From positions 1,672,602 through 1,736,601 of the forward strand of contig NZ_QCZE01000001.1 in NCBI RefSeq assembly GCF_003075035.1: a stretch of DNA of 64,000 nt, written 5' to 3'. This DNA comes from Zobellella maritima (GTDB taxonomy: Bacteria; Pseudomonadota; Gammaproteobacteria; Enterobacterales; Aeromonadaceae). Made by a program: the position numbers and the translations under genes. Position 1 is the first letter of the stretch, and each line of letters begins with the position of its first letter. The notes under the pieces were generated by a model. That model was not told where the DNA came from. It did no database searches and saw only the letters and a list, made by a program, of their open reading frames with translations. Below, in pieces: positions 1 to 7,995 of the stretch.

Positions 1-251
1 TGGTATTCAGGCTGACCGGCTGGGATCTGCCGGTAGAGCAGTTATCCAGCTGGATCAAGGGCCTGCCCGGCGAAGCGGACAGGGTGGAATATGACGACAA
101 CGGCCGACCGAAAATACTGGTGTCCAACGACTGGCGTCTGGAATACCAGGGCTATACCCGGATCAACGGCCTCTGGCTACCCAGCCACCTCACCCTGACC
201 CATGCCGGTACCACGCTGCGCCTGGCCATCAGCCAATGGGAGCTGTTGTGA
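1..251 (+). CDS. lolB: Outer-membrane lipoprotein LolB, 3' end only
   Basis: Only the last 82 codons are present; the gene starts before the window. The frame begins at base 3 and ends with TGA at 249-251. LolB is the outer-membrane receptor that takes lipoproteins from the periplasmic carrier LolA and inserts them into the outer membrane. The visible C-terminal part carries the family's pattern of a GW-x-LPV stretch, a tryptophan-rich WI-x-GLPG segment, and a terminal run of alternating beta strands ([13 protein letters not shown]). The stop codon overlaps the ispE start (ATGA), the same lolB-ispE coupling seen in E. coli and relatives, which supports the call. Confidence 0.9.
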   Translation, partial: VFRLTGWDLPVEQLSSWIKGLPGEADRVEYDDNGRPKILVSNDWRLEYQGYTRINGLWLPSHLTLTHAGTTLRLAISQWELL

Positions 252-1105
252 TGACCCTGAACTTGCCGGCACCGGCCAAGCTGAACCTGTTTCTATATAT
301 TACCGGCCGACGGTGTGATGGCTATCACAACCTGCAGACCCTGTTCCAGTTTGTCGACTTTGGCGATACCCTGACCTTTACCCCGGCCACAGACGGCACG
401 TTGACCCTGTCCCCTGCCTTGCCCGGGGTCGCACCGGAAGACAACCTGATACTGCGTGCTGCCCGCCTGCTCCAGCGGCACACCGGCTGCCGTCTGGGAG
501 CCCGCATCGCACTGAACAAGCGCCTGCCGATGGGCGGCGGCCTGGGCGGCGGCTCCAGCGATGCCGCCACCACCCTGGTGGGACTGAATCAGCTCTGGAA
601 CCTGGGATTGGATCTGGAGCAGCTGGCCAACCTTGGCCTGAGCCTGGGTGCCGATGTGCCTGTGTTCGTCAAGGGTCAGGCCGCCTTCGCAGAAGGCGTG
701 GGTGATATCCTGACCCCCGCTACCCCGCCCGAACCCTGGTATCTGGTGCTGAGCCCGGGCGTGTCGGTGGCGACGGCGGCCATTTTTACCGATCCGGATC
801 TGCCCAGGAACAGCCCGGTACTCCCTCTGGAGCAACGCCTGCTCCTGCCCTGGGAAAACGATTGCGAGGGCCTGGTCAAAAAGCGACACCCCGAGGTTGC
901 CAAGCTCCTTGGCTGGTTGCTAGAATACGCGCCGTCAAGAATGACGGGCACGGGCGCCTGTATTTTCGCCACTTTTGAGAGCCGCTCGGCGGCCGAAAAA
1001 GTACTGGCGCAGGTTCCCGATTCGGTCACGGGTTTTGTCGCCAAAGGATGCAATATATCGCCCCTTTTCGGCGCCTTGAACGCCCTTGAACGAAGCCCCC
1101 AATAA
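251..1105 (+). CDS. ispE: 4-diphosphocytidyl-2-C-methyl-D-erythritol kinase
   Basis: IspE phosphorylates the 2-hydroxyl of CDP-methylerythritol with ATP in the non-mevalonate isoprenoid (MEP) pathway in the cytosol. The protein is 284 aa from the ATG at 251, a normal length. It is a GHMP kinase: the N-terminal PAPAKLNL substrate-binding strand is at residues 6-13 and the glycine-rich ATP loop ([14 protein letters not shown]) at 93-106; a C-terminal MTGTGAC motif is also present. An in-frame ATG at 236 lies inside lolB; the start at 251, overlapping the lolB stop by one base, fits the family N-terminus better. It is cotranscribed with lolB and followed by prs, as in E. coli. Confidence 0.97.
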   Translation: MTLNLPAPAKLNLFLYITGRRCDGYHNLQTLFQFVDFGDTLTFTPATDGTLTLSPALPGVAPEDNLILRAARLLQRHTGCRLGARIALNKRLPMGGGLGGGSSDAATTLVGLNQLWNLGLDLEQLANLGLSLGADVPVFVKGQAAFAEGVGDILTPATPPEPWYLVLSPGVSVATAAIFTDPDLPRNSPVLPLEQRLLLPWENDCEGLVKKRHPEVAKLLGWLLEYAPSRMTGTGACIFATFESRSAAEKVLAQVPDSVTGFVAKGCNISPLFGALNALERSPQ

Positions 1106-1398
1106 CGTGCTTGCCACTAAGGCTGGCGTAAAGCAGCGCTGACGGAACGAGGGAAAGGGCCCGCGTTCTCCCTGGTAAAGAGGGCCGTCCGCTGCCTATA
1201 AGTGATGTTTGCAGAACAGGCAGGCGTAAACTGACTGAGCGCCCGATACTCTCGGGTTCTGGCCACCTGCAGTGATTCACAAACAAGACTAGAATTCAAA
1301 AAAATCAGGTTGGATAGCAGGTAATAATATTGCCTGTAAACGGGTTCACGGCCCCGTCCAGCCTCGCCACCCATGAAGCAACCCCGAGGTTTTACACC
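1106..1398 (+). other. ispE-prs intergenic region, long prs leader
   Basis: This 293-base stretch contains no convincing gene. E. coli prs is also preceded by an unusually long untranslated leader (about 300 bases), so the spacing is conserved. The second half is AT-rich around 1288-1332 and could hold a promoter, but I could not find a matched pair of -35 and -10 boxes. No clear PurR operator was seen. Confidence 0.5.
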
Positions 1399-2346
1399 GT
1401 GCCTGACATGAAGCTGTTTGCTGGTAATGCAACGCCGGAACTCGCCCAACGTATCGCCGATCGTCTTTTTATTAAACTGAGTGCCGCCGATGTCGGTCGC
1501 TTCAGCGACGGCGAAATCAGCGTGCAGATCAACGAAAATGTACGTGGCGGCGATATCTTCATCATCCAGTCTACCTGTGCTCCGACCAATGACAACTTAA
1601 TGGAATTGATCGTCATGGTAGATGCCCTGCGCCGCGCATCCGCAGGCCGCATTACCGCAGTGATCCCCTACTTTGGCTATGCCCGCCAGGACAGACGCGT
1701 GCGTTCTGCCCGGGTGCCGATCACCGCCAAGGTAGTGGCCGACTTCCTGTCCAGCGTGGGCGTTGACCGGGTGCTGACCGTCGATCTGCATGCCGAACAG
1801 ATCCAGGGCTTCTTCGATGTCCCGGTTGACAACGTATTCGGCACCCCGGTACTGCTTGAAGACATGCGCGCCAAGGGCCTGCAGGATGCAGTAGTGGTTT
1901 CACCGGATATTGGTGGTGTAGTGCGAGCTCGCGCCGTGGCCAAGCTGCTGGAAGATACCGACATCGCCATCATCGACAAGCGCCGCCCCCGTGCCAATGT
2001 CTCTCAGGTAATGCACCTGATCGGTGATGTTGAAGGCCGTGATTGCGTCATTGTCGATGACATGATCGACACCGGCGGCACCCTGTGCAAAGCAGCCGAA
2101 GCCCTGAAAAACCGTGGTGCCAAGCGGGTATTCGCCTACGCCACCCATGCGGTGTTCTCCGGTACTGCCGCCCAAAACATCAAGGATTCCGTGATCGACG
2201 AAGTGATCATCACCGATTCCATTCCGCTGCCCCCGGAACTCGCTGCCCTGTCCAAGGTCAAGCAGCTGTCTCTGTCCGGTATGCTGGCCGAAGCCATTCG
2301 CCGCATCAGCAACGAAGAGTCCATCTCCGCCATGTTCGAGCACTAA
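1399..2346 (+). CDS. prs: Ribose-phosphate pyrophosphokinase (PRPP synthetase)
   Basis: Prs transfers pyrophosphate from ATP to ribose-5-phosphate to make PRPP, the precursor of purines, pyrimidines, NAD, histidine and tryptophan. The 315-aa product is nearly collinear with E. coli Prs, including the FSDGE and NENVRG segments, the flexible-loop motif FGYARQDRR, and the PRPP-binding [10 protein letters not shown] motif near residue 220. I place the start at GTG 1399 (giving [11 protein letters not shown]), because E. coli prs also starts with GTG at this point and a GAGG box lies at 1386-1389. The longer in-frame ATG at 1330 would add 23 unconserved residues. A strong terminator follows at once, so this is the end of the transcription unit. 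Confidence 0.97.
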   Translation: MPDMKLFAGNATPELAQRIADRLFIKLSAADVGRFSDGEISVQINENVRGGDIFIIQSTCAPTNDNLMELIVMVDALRRASAGRITAVIPYFGYARQDRRVRSARVPITAKVVADFLSSVGVDRVLTVDLHAEQIQGFFDVPVDNVFGTPVLLEDMRAKGLQDAVVVSPDIGGVVRARAVAKLLEDTDIAIIDKRRPRANVSQVMHLIGDVEGRDCVIVDDMIDTGGTLCKAAEALKNRGAKRVFAYATHAVFSGTAAQNIKDSVIDEVIITDSIPLPPELAALSKVKQLSLSGMLAEAIRRISNEESISAMFEH

Positions 2347-2365
2347 GCGCTCAAGATGGAAGCCT

Positions 2366-2393
2366 GAAAAAGCCCGCGCAAGCGGGTTTTTTT
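2366..2393 (+). terminator. Rho-independent terminator of prs
   Basis: A GCCCGC stem, GCAA tetraloop and GCGGG(T) arm are flanked by an A run before and seven T after, starting about 20 bases past the prs stop. This is a textbook intrinsic terminator and probably works in both directions. Confidence 0.93.
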
Positions 2394-2435
2394 ATGGTTC
2401 ATTCCAGTCCCCATTCACTCACTCCCGCTCAGCCC

Positions 2436-3164
2436 TTAGCCATAAAACCGCATAAAGTAGTAGCCGCTGAGTCCCAGCCCGAACACCACTATAATCCAGG
2501 CCAGCAGCCTGGGTTTTACCCAGGTCAGCAAGCTGCCGCCGCACCGTCCCCCCACCAGATATCCCAGAGCCAGCAGCAGGCAGGAATGCCAGTCCACCAT
2601 CCCCGACAGGCTGTATACCACTATGGTGGCCCCACTGGCCAGTACCGAGATATAGAGCTTGATCGCATGCTGCTGCAGGTTCGAGCCCAGACGCATTTGA
2701 CCGCTTATCGCCATCAGCAGCACCCCCAGACCACCACCGAAAAAGCCACCGTAAAACGCGCCACCGAACAGTAACGGCAAGGCCTTGGGGCGCATTGTCA
2801 GGGGGCCCTCGGATCCTTTGTGACTCAGCAGCTGACGGCCATACAGCACACTGACCCCCAGCAACAGCCAGGGAACCAGGTAGTTGAAATTGCCGGCATC
2901 AAACTGCACCAGGGCGAAGGCACCGGCGGTCCCACCGCCGAGGCCCAGCAGGCTCAAGGCCAGCCAGGGACCATTGCCAAGCTGGCGACGCATACCCCAG
3001 AAGGCGCTCATATAACCGGGCCAGGATGCCACGCTGGCGGTGGCGACCGCATGGGTACTCGGCAGCCCTAGTCCCAGCAGGGCTGGCAGGGTAAAAAACA
3101 GGCCGCCACCGGCCAAGGCATTGACCACCCCGGCCAGCAAAGCCCAGGCAAATAATTCCAGCAT
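2436..3164 (-). CDS. Sulfite exporter TauE/SafE family membrane protein
   Basis: A 242-aa integral membrane protein with about seven to eight hydrophobic segments. The family (TauE/SafE, DUF81) exports small organosulfur or sulfite-type anions, but the substrate here cannot be read from sequence. The N-terminal motif GVVNALAGGG near residues 12-21, followed by PALLGLGLP and the THAVATASVA stretch, is the hallmark of the first repeat; the GGFFGGGLGV segment around the middle is the second repeat. I use the ATG at 3164: a longer frame back to 3299 would add 45 cysteine-rich, non-membrane residues that do not fit the family. It stands alone, convergent with prs and divergent from pth. Confidence 0.85.
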   Translation of the reverse strand: MLELFAWALLAGVVNALAGGGLFFTLPALLGLGLPSTHAVATASVASWPGYMSAFWGMRRQLGNGPWLALSLLGLGGGTAGAFALVQFDAGNFNYLVPWLLLGVSVLYGRQLLSHKGSEGPLTMRPKALPLLFGGAFYGGFFGGGLGVLLMAISGQMRLGSNLQQHAIKLYISVLASGATIVVYSLSGMVDWHSCLLLALGYLVGGRCGGSLLTWVKPRLLAWIIVVFGLGLSGYYFMRFYG

Positions 3165-3308
3165 GATACAGCGTCCCGATAAATAGCAAGGCCGGCACGG
3201 CAGGCACCGTCCGGTATTCTGATGACAATTTGATTGAACGTTTAGAAGGGATAACCGTTTACAATGCAAACAACCAATGACGGGGTAAATTGTAAACAAT
3301 TATCCGTA

Positions 3309-3320
3309 TAATACCAATTC
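3309..3320 (+). repeat. Dispersed 12-bp motif TAATACCAATTC, copy 1
   Basis: The 12-mer TAATACCAATTC occurs here in the pth upstream region and again at 31415-31426 directly on the stop codon of the nitronate monooxygenase gene. It overlaps a TATAAT sequence (3307-3312) that could be a -10 box for pth, although no good -35 box is at the right distance. The function is unknown. Confidence 0.5.
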
Positions 3321-3392
3321 CGGGGGATTAGGCCAGCCAAGGTGGTCATTATTCCGCTTCTTAATTAGAATACGGCGTTATTTTCACGACCG

Positions 3393-3998
3393 ATGCACAC
3401 TATGCACCCTATCGAACTGATTGTCGGGCTTGCTAACCCGGGTCCCGAATACGCCCAAACCCGCCATAATGCGGGCGCCTGGTATGTGACCGAACTGGCC
3501 AGGCAGCATGGTGGCCAGCTCAAGGAAGAAGGCAAATTCTTTGGCTGGACCGGCCGGGTGCGGATTGCCGGCCAGGATGTTCGCCTGTTGATCCCCGCCA
3601 CTTTTATGAACCGTTCGGGCAAAGCGGTGGCAGCCCTGGCCAATTTTTACCAGATCCCACCCGAATCCATCCTGGTGGCCCACGATGAACTGGATCTGGC
3701 ACCGGGTACCGCCCGCTTCAAACAGGGAGGCGGTCACGGCGGCCACAATGGCCTCAAGGACATCATTGCCTGCATGGGCAATAGCAAGGACTTCTATCGG
3801 CTGCGCATCGGCATCGGTCACCCCGGCCATAAAAGCCAGGTTGCCGGTTATGTGCTGACCAAGGCGCCCGCCGCCGAGCAAGGTTTGCTCGACGCCAGCG
3901 TCGATGAGGCTATGCGCGCCACCGATATACTGTTTAAAGACGGCATGACCAGGGCAATGAACCGCCTTCATGCCTTCAATGCCGACTCAACCAAATAA
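3393..3998 (+). CDS. pth: Peptidyl-tRNA hydrolase
   Basis: Pth releases tRNA from prematurely dropped peptidyl-tRNA by cleaving the ester bond, recycling tRNAs in the cytosol. The 201-aa product (E. coli 194) shows [17 protein letters not shown] with the catalytic histidine at about residue 25, the FMNRSG motif with its conserved asparagine, the HDELDL motif, and [16 protein letters not shown] 3393 and ATG 3402 (three codons later) are both possible starts; the second would give [10 protein letters not shown], closer to E. coli. The neighbour ychF follows 14 bases downstream, the usual pth-ychF pair. Confidence 0.97.
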   Translation: MHTMHPIELIVGLANPGPEYAQTRHNAGAWYVTELARQHGGQLKEEGKFFGWTGRVRIAGQDVRLLIPATFMNRSGKAVAALANFYQIPPESILVAHDELDLAPGTARFKQGGGHGGHNGLKDIIACMGNSKDFYRLRIGIGHPGHKSQVAGYVLTKAPAAEQGLLDASVDEAMRATDILFKDGMTRAMNRLHAFNADSTK

Positions 3999-4012
3999 AT
4001 CAGGACATTATC

Positions 4013-5104
4013 ATGGGTTTTAAATGCGGTATCGTGGGTCTGCCCAATGTGGGCAAATCCACCCTGTTCAACGCGCTGACCAAGGCCGGCATCGAAGCCG
4101 CCAACTTTCCCTTCTGCACCATAGAGCCGAACACCGGCGTGGTACCTGTGCCCGACAAGCGTCTGGACGCACTGGCCGAGATCGTCAAGCCCCAGCGCAT
4201 CCTGCCCACCTCCATGGAGTTTGTGGATATCGCCGGTCTGGTTGCGGGCGCCTCAAAAGGGGAAGGGCTGGGCAACAAGTTCCTCGCCAATATCCGCGAA
4301 ACCGATGCCATCGGCCATGTAGTGCGCTGTTTCGATAATGACAATATAGTGCATGTCGCCGGTCAGGTATCGCCCAAGGACGATATCGAAATCATCAATA
4401 CCGAACTGGCGCTGGCCGATCTGGATACCTGCGAGCGGGCCATCCAACGTAATGCCAAGAAAGCCAAGGGCGGCGACAAGGATGCCAAGTTTGAAATGAC
4501 GGTGCTGGAAAAGCTGCTGCCTGCCCTGGAGGAAGCCCGGGTATTACGCAGTATCGAGCTCACCAAGGAAGAAAAGGCGGCTATCGACTACCTGAACTTC
4601 CTCACCATCAAGCCCACCATGTATATCGCCAACGTCAATGACGACGGCTTCGAGAACAACCCCTACCTGGCTCAGGTGGAAGAGATTGCCGCCGCCGAAA
4701 ACGCCATAGTGGTGCCGGTATGCGCCGCCATCGAGTCGGAAATTGCCGAACTGGACGCGGAAGAAGCCGCCGAGTTCATGGCCGATATGGGCCTGGAAGA
4801 GCCAGGTCTGAACCGGGTGATCCGCGGCGGTTACCAGTTGCTGAACCTGCAGACCTACTTCACCGCCGGGGTGAAGGAAGTCCGCGCATGGACCATACCG
4901 GTAGGTGCCACCGCTCCTCAGGCCGCCGGCAGGATCCATACCGACTTCGAGAAAGGCTTTATCCGCGCCCAGACCATCGCCTATGAAGACTACATCACCT
5001 ACAAGGGTGAACAGGGCGCCAAGGAAGCCGGCAAGATGCGCTCCGAGGGCAAGGACTATATCGTCAAGGACGGCGATGTGATGAACTTCCTGTTTAACGT
5101 CTGA
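4013..5104 (+). CDS. ychF: Redox-regulated ribosome-associated ATPase YchF
   Basis: YchF (an Obg-family P-loop ATPase, relative of OLA1) binds the ribosome and 26S-type particles and is a negative modulator of the oxidative-stress response in E. coli. The 363-aa product has the P-loop GLPNVGKS at residues 9-16, the switch region [19 protein letters not shown], an NVND motif in place of the canonical NKXD (the reason the family prefers ATP to GTP), a coiled-coil middle part, and a C-terminal TGS domain ending [12 protein letters not shown]. Length and sequence are normal. It is cotranscribed with pth and ends in a terminator. Confidence 0.97.
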   Translation: MGFKCGIVGLPNVGKSTLFNALTKAGIEAANFPFCTIEPNTGVVPVPDKRLDALAEIVKPQRILPTSMEFVDIAGLVAGASKGEGLGNKFLANIRETDAIGHVVRCFDNDNIVHVAGQVSPKDDIEIINTELALADLDTCERAIQRNAKKAKGGDKDAKFEMTVLEKLLPALEEARVLRSIELTKEEKAAIDYLNFLTIKPTMYIANVNDDGFENNPYLAQVEEIAAAENAIVVPVCAAIESEIAELDAEEAAEFMADMGLEEPGLNRVIRGGYQLLNLQTYFTAGVKEVRAWTIPVGATAPQAAGRIHTDFEKGFIRAQTIAYEDYITYKGEQGAKEAGKMRSEGKDYIVKDGDVMNFLFNV

Positions 5105-5118
5105 GTCGATTTCAGACA

Positions 5119-5145
5119 GAAATGGGGGCGCCGGCCCCCATTTTT
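5119..5145 (+). terminator. Rho-independent terminator of ychF
   Basis: A GGGGGC / GCCCCC stem around a short central loop, flanked by AAAT before and ATTTTT after, begins 15 bases after the ychF stop. It closes the pth-ychF unit. Confidence 0.92.
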
Positions 5146-5318
5146 CATTTATCCAAGCATTGAATATTTCCCACCCCAGCCTCTCTATACATCCTCATCC
5201 TCTCTTCCTGATCCCGACCAGACTCATTCCTTTCCCTGACAATGTTGTAAATCTCGGCAACTTTTGTATAGTCTCTCAACGACACGTTTACTTTCTGGCC
5301 AAACGATTGAGGTGACCC

Positions 5319-5374
5319 ATTTTTTAGGGAAAAAACGGTTGACGCTTTCGGCCCGGATACGCATAATGCGCCCC
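5319..5374 (+). promoter_or_regulatory. Strong sigma70 promoter of the tRNA operon, stringent type
   Basis: The -35 box TTGACG (5339-5344) and -10 box CATAAT (5362-5367) are separated by exactly 17 bases. An A/T-tract region with T6 and A6 runs (5320-5336) lies where an UP element would be. The discriminator after the -10 box is GCGCCCCG, the GC-rich type found at rRNA and tRNA promoters that ppGpp and DksA repress. Transcription should start near 5374, about 36 bases before the first tRNA. The rest of 5146-5318 shows nothing I recognise. Confidence 0.88.
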
Positions 5375-5409
5375 GTTCGGTGACGACAGGTCATCAACGA
5401 GAAAGCAGT

Positions 5410-5486
5410 GGCTATGTAGCTCAGTTGGTTAGAGCACATCACTCATAATGATGGGGTCGCAGGTTCGAATCCCGCCATAGCCACCA
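5410..5486 (+). tRNA. metT: tRNA-Met (CAT), elongator, copy 1
   Basis: A 77-base cloverleaf with CCA encoded. The acceptor pairs GGCTATG with CATAGCC, and the anticodon arm is CATCA-CTCATAA-TGATG, giving anticodon CAT. The sequence is nearly identical to the E. coli elongator tRNA-Met of the metT operon, not the initiator (no CGGG/CCCG run and mismatched first pair) and not the lysidine-modified tRNA-Ile2. It is the first gene of the operon. Confidence 0.97.
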
Positions 5487-5490
5487 TTGC

Positions 5491-5565
5491 TGGGGTATCG
5501 CCAAGCGGTAAGGCAGCGGGTTTTGATCTCGCCATTCCCAGGTTCGAATCCTGGTACCCCAGCCA
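5491..5565 (+). tRNA. tRNA-Gln (TTG), copy 1
   Basis: A 75-base tRNA with CCA encoded. The acceptor pairs TGGGGTA with TACCCCA and the anticodon loop TTTTGAT gives anticodon TTG. Only four bases separate it from the Met tRNA. The same sequence is repeated exactly at 5612 and 5999. Confidence 0.97.
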
Positions 5566-5611
5566 TTTTTAAATGGCTGACAATTGTGTTATAAATGTCG
5601 TCCGTTTCTGT

Positions 5612-5686
5612 TGGGGTATCGCCAAGCGGTAAGGCAGCGGGTTTTGATCTCGCCATTCCCAGGTTCGAATCCTGGTACCCCAGCCA
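5612..5686 (+). tRNA. tRNA-Gln (TTG), copy 2
   Basis: Identical over its full 75 bases to the tRNA-Gln at 5491. The identity of the copies points to recent duplication or gene conversion. A 46-base spacer separates copies 1 and 2, and 138 bases without a recognisable gene follow before the next Met tRNA. Confidence 0.97.
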
Positions 5687-5824
5687 TTTTAGTAAAAGCT
5701 GTGATAACAGCGGGTTTTAATATCAGGCTCCGGCCGAACTTGAACACCTGCATACACAGCCTTTTTTAAGCAGTGTCGATATTTTCGACTCATGCTAAAC
5801 ATTGAGGAAACTCAATGCTTATGT

Positions 5825-5901
5825 GGCTATGTAGCTCAGTTGGTTAGAGCACATCACTCATAATGATGGGGTCGCAGGTTCGAATCCCGCCATAGCCACC
5901 A
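5825..5901 (+). tRNA. metU: tRNA-Met (CAT), elongator, copy 2
   Basis: Identical to the Met tRNA at 5410, so the Met-Gln block appears duplicated, as in the E. coli metT-leuW-glnUW-metU-glnVX operon. Four bases separate it from the following Leu tRNA. Confidence 0.97.
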
Positions 5902-5905
5902 CTCT

Positions 5906-5990
5906 GCGGGAGTGGCGAAATTGGTAGACGCACCAGATTTAGGTTCTGGCGCCGCAAGGTGTGCGAGTTCAAGTCTCGCCTCCCGCACCA
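5906..5990 (+). tRNA. leuW: tRNA-Leu (TAG)
   Basis: An 85-base class II tRNA with a long variable arm and CCA encoded. The acceptor pairs GCGGGAG with CTCCCGC; the anticodon arm CCAGA-TTTAGGT-TCTGG gives TAG, reading CUA/CUN leucine codons. E. coli has the same isoacceptor (leuW) in the equivalent operon. Confidence 0.97.
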
Positions 5991-5998
5991 TTTAAAAT

Positions 5999-6073
5999 TG
6001 GGGTATCGCCAAGCGGTAAGGCAGCGGGTTTTGATCTCGCCATTCCCAGGTTCGAATCCTGGTACCCCAGCCA
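5999..6073 (+). tRNA. tRNA-Gln (TTG), copy 3
   Basis: Identical to the two earlier tRNA-Gln copies. It is the last intact tRNA of the operon and is followed after 11 bases by the first terminator of the relic array. Its 3' half is evidently the source of the degenerate repeats downstream. Confidence 0.97.
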
Positions 6074-6084
6074 TATCAAACAAG

Positions 6085-6109
6085 AAGCCGGCCCCTGGGT
6101 CGGCTTTTT
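6085..6109 (+). terminator. Terminator 1 of the tRNA operon
   Basis: AAGCCG pairs with CGGCTT, extended inwards, around a short CCTG-type loop and followed by TTTTT. It is the first of four near-identical copies and the main stop signal for the operon. Confidence 0.93.
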
Positions 6110-6131
6110 GCTGTCTGCTTACTGGCCAAAC

Positions 6132-6188
6132 GCAGCGGGTTTTGAACTCGGCCTCAATGCCCAGGTTCACATCCTGGTACCCCAGCCA
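6132..6188 (+). pseudogene. tRNA-Gln 3'-half relic A
   Basis: Resembles the intact tRNA-Gln from the anticodon arm (GCAGCGGGTTTTGA) to CCAGCCA. The 5' acceptor strand and D arm are missing, the 3' side of the anticodon stem has changed and gained bases, and the invariant T-loop GTTCGAAT is now GTTCACAT. It cannot fold as a tRNA. Confidence 0.85.
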
Positions 6189-6199
6189 TATCAAACAAG

Positions 6200-6224
6200 A
6201 AGCCGGCCCCTGGGTCGGCTTTTT
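6200..6224 (+). terminator. Terminator 2 of the relic array
   Basis: Exact copy of the first terminator hairpin and T run, 115 bases downstream. It would catch readthrough from terminator 1. Confidence 0.88.
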
Positions 6225-6247
6225 GCTGTCTGCATTACGGGCCAAAC

Positions 6248-6304
6248 GCAGCGGGTTTTGAACTCGGCCTCAATGCCCAGGTTTGCATCCTGGTACCCCA
6301 ACCA
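6248..6304 (+). pseudogene. tRNA-Gln 3'-half relic B
   Basis: Same truncated structure as relic A, with T-loop GTTTGCAT and the 3' end changed from CCCCAGCCA to CCCCAACCA. It has no acceptor 5' strand or D arm and is not a functional tRNA. Confidence 0.85.
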
Positions 6305-6315
6305 TATCAAACAAG

Positions 6316-6340
6316 AAGCCGGCCCCTGGGTCGGCTTTTT
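6316..6340 (+). terminator. Terminator 3 of the relic array
   Basis: Third copy of the hairpin and T run, 116 bases after the second. Confidence 0.86.
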
Positions 6341-6362
6341 GCTGTCTGCTTACGGGCCAAAC

Positions 6363-6419
6363 GCAGCGGGTTTTGAACTCGGCCTCAATGCCCAGGTTTG
6401 CATCCTGGTACCCCAACCA
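6363..6419 (+). pseudogene. tRNA-Gln 3'-half relic C
   Basis: Identical to relic B over its length, including the altered T loop and CCCCAACCA end. The identity of B and C against the difference from A suggests the B/C duplication was the later event. Confidence 0.85.
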
Positions 6420-6430
6420 TATCAAACAAG

Positions 6431-6455
6431 AAGCCGGCCCCTGGGTCGGCTTTTT
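6431..6455 (+). terminator. Terminator 4 of the relic array
   Basis: Fourth and last copy of the terminator, 115 bases after the third. No tRNA relic follows it. From here to 6661 no gene or further repeat was recognised. Confidence 0.86.
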
Positions 6456-6661
6456 GCTGTCTGCATTACGGCTAACACAAACGGATTAAATAATTGATCT
6501 GTTTGATCGATCTGCAAAGGTCGGACAAATGGCCAGCCCCTCCGGCACGCCGTGAATACCATCCATGTAGGCTCTACCGCGCCATTCTTGCCGCGGAGGG
6601 TCGGCGGAGCAGATCCCTTTATCCTCCCGAATCCCCGCTTTTAATCCCCAGCCCCCCGTAG

Positions 6662-7831
6662 TTACAGCCCCATGGCGTATTTCATCACCGCCGCCTTGAG
6701 CGGGCCGCTGTGCTCGGCCGCCTTCAGCCCCAGGTTACGCAACAGCTTGAGCGGCAACAGGTCGTTGCTGAACGTCTGATAAAACACGTCCATCATGGAT
6801 TGCATCAGCAGGTTGTCGGGCCGACGGCGGCGACTGTATTCTGCCAGCAGCGCCGGGCCGGCAAAATCCTGGCCCTCTTCCACCGCCTGGTGGATCAATT
6901 CGCTCAACAGCGCCACGTCCTTGAAGCCCAGGTTCACTCCCTGCCCCGCCAGTGGATTGATAGTATGGGCCGCGTCCCCCAGCAACACCACGGCGCCTTT
7001 GGTGTACTCATTGGCGTGGCGCCGCCGCAACGGAAAATGCCCCTTGTTCAGCACGCTTACCGGACCGAGCCTCGCCGGAAAGGCATTGTGGATCTGCTCG
7101 GCCAGCTGCTCATGAGACATGGCTGCCAGCTGGGCGATGCGCTCCTTGGCATCATACCAGACCAGTGATGCCCGGTTTCCGCCAAGCGGCAAGAAGGCCC
7201 GGGGACCGGAAGGATGAAACTGCTGCCAGGTAGTATCCTGCGCCGTGTCACCGGTGCGCACATTGATCAGCATGCAGTGCTGGGCGTAGTCCCAGGCGGT
7301 AATCCCTATATGGGCAAACTTCCGGGTACGGGACTCGGCCCCATCACAGGCCAACACCAGACGGGCATGTAACCGCCGTCCATCGGAGAGGGTCAGCTCG
7401 GCGCCGTCATCCAGTTGGCGCAAGGCGGTCAGGCCATTGGGACATTCCAGAATCACATTTTGCCACTCGGCCAGCACCTGCCACAGGGACAGTTGCAGCG
7501 CCCGATTTTCCACCATATAACCCAGATATTCCGCATCCAGCTCGGCGGCGTGGAAGCGGGTAACAAAGCCCTGCCACTCACTCGCTTCCAGCCCCTGGTA
7601 GGGCCAGGCGCGCATCGCCAGCACCGCCTCCCAGACATGAGCCTGCTGTAACAAGCGCACTGAAGCGGCGCTGATGGCAGAGATCCGCAAATCATGCTCT
7701 TGAGTGCCGTCAAACGGGCCCGGTGCCTTGGCTTCGATCAGCCGTATATCCAGGCCGCTGGAGGCCAGCAGAGCCGCGCTCAGCGCCCCCACCATGCCGC
7801 CGCCGATAATCGCCAGATCACATCGTTCCAT
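6662..7831 (-). CDS. ubiF: 2-octaprenyl-3-methyl-6-methoxy-1,4-benzoquinol hydroxylase UbiF
   Basis: UbiF is the FAD-dependent monooxygenase that hydroxylates the ubiquinone ring late in aerobic ubiquinone synthesis. The 389-aa protein has the FAD dinucleotide motif IIGGGMVG at residues 8-15, the DG motif (ACDGAESRTR) near 165, and the ribityl-binding GDAAHTINPLAGQGVNLG near 285. Detailed similarity to E. coli UbiF (DLRISAISAASV, GYMVENRALQ, SLVWYD, the MRRPDN-type region and a C-terminal KYAMGL) separates it from the paralogues UbiH and UbiI. As in E. coli it lies between the Met/Leu/Gln tRNA operon and divergent miaB. Confidence 0.94.
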   Translation of the reverse strand: MERCDLAIIGGGMVGALSAALLASSGLDIRLIEAKAPGPFDGTQEHDLRISAISAASVRLLQQAHVWEAVLAMRAWPYQGLEASEWQGFVTRFHAAELDAEYLGYMVENRALQLSLWQVLAEWQNVILECPNGLTALRQLDDGAELTLSDGRRLHARLVLACDGAESRTRKFAHIGITAWDYAQHCMLINVRTGDTAQDTTWQQFHPSGPRAFLPLGGNRASLVWYDAKERIAQLAAMSHEQLAEQIHNAFPARLGPVSVLNKGHFPLRRRHANEYTKGAVVLLGDAAHTINPLAGQGVNLGFKDVALLSELIHQAVEEGQDFAGPALLAEYSRRRRPDNLLMQSMMDVFYQTFSNDLLPLKLLRNLGLKAAEHSGPLKAAVMKYAMGL

Positions 7832-7922
7832 AAACAGGTAACCTCAGGATTTTTAGCCCATTCTACCTTAAAGTGGCCAGGAAATCGGGCAGGATCTGCC
7901 GGCCGGCCGCCTGGATATTATC

Positions 7923-7951
7923 TAGTCAGTGAGCCGATAAAAGAGTAGAAT
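7923..7951 (+). promoter_or_regulatory. Probable miaB promoter
   Basis: A TAGAAT -10 box (7946-7951) has a TAGTCA sequence (7923-7928, four of six consensus bases) 17 bases upstream. The initiation point would be near 7958, about 38 bases before the miaB start. No other good candidate is in the 164-base gap between ubiF and miaB. Confidence 0.5.
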
Positions 7952-7995
7952 GCCCGGTTCAAAATGCATGTCCCTTGCGGTAATCAAAGAGTGCC

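Larger units (their letters stand above)
6074..6472 (+). repeat. Tandem 115-bp repeat of terminator plus tRNA-Gln 3' half
   Basis: Three full units of 115-116 bp and the terminator half of a fourth. Each unit consists of an intrinsic terminator (starting at 6085, 6200, 6316 and 6431) followed by a decayed tRNA-Gln 3' half. Units are nearly identical; the differences are a few bases such as GGTTCACATCC versus GGTTTGCATCC. The array lies at the 3' end of the tRNA operon. E. coli tyrT has an analogous arrangement of tandem 178-bp repeats containing the 3' end of tRNA-Tyr. Confidence 0.9.

Noticed and set aside
2085-2774. 229-codon frame overlapping prs and running antisense to the TauE/SafE gene
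   Set aside because: It overlaps two well supported genes in other frames and has no family features.
5429-6261. Open reading frames on both strands across the tRNA genes and relic repeats (including a repetitive 178-codon frame at 5961-6497)
   Set aside because: They run over tRNA genes and terminators; the repeated peptide pattern simply mirrors the 115-bp DNA repeat, and the antisense products match well known spurious translations of tRNA genes.
6085-6472. Possible CRISPR array
   Set aside because: The units are contiguous 115-bp tandem copies made of a terminator and a tRNA fragment; there are no short repeats separated by unique spacers and no cas genes.
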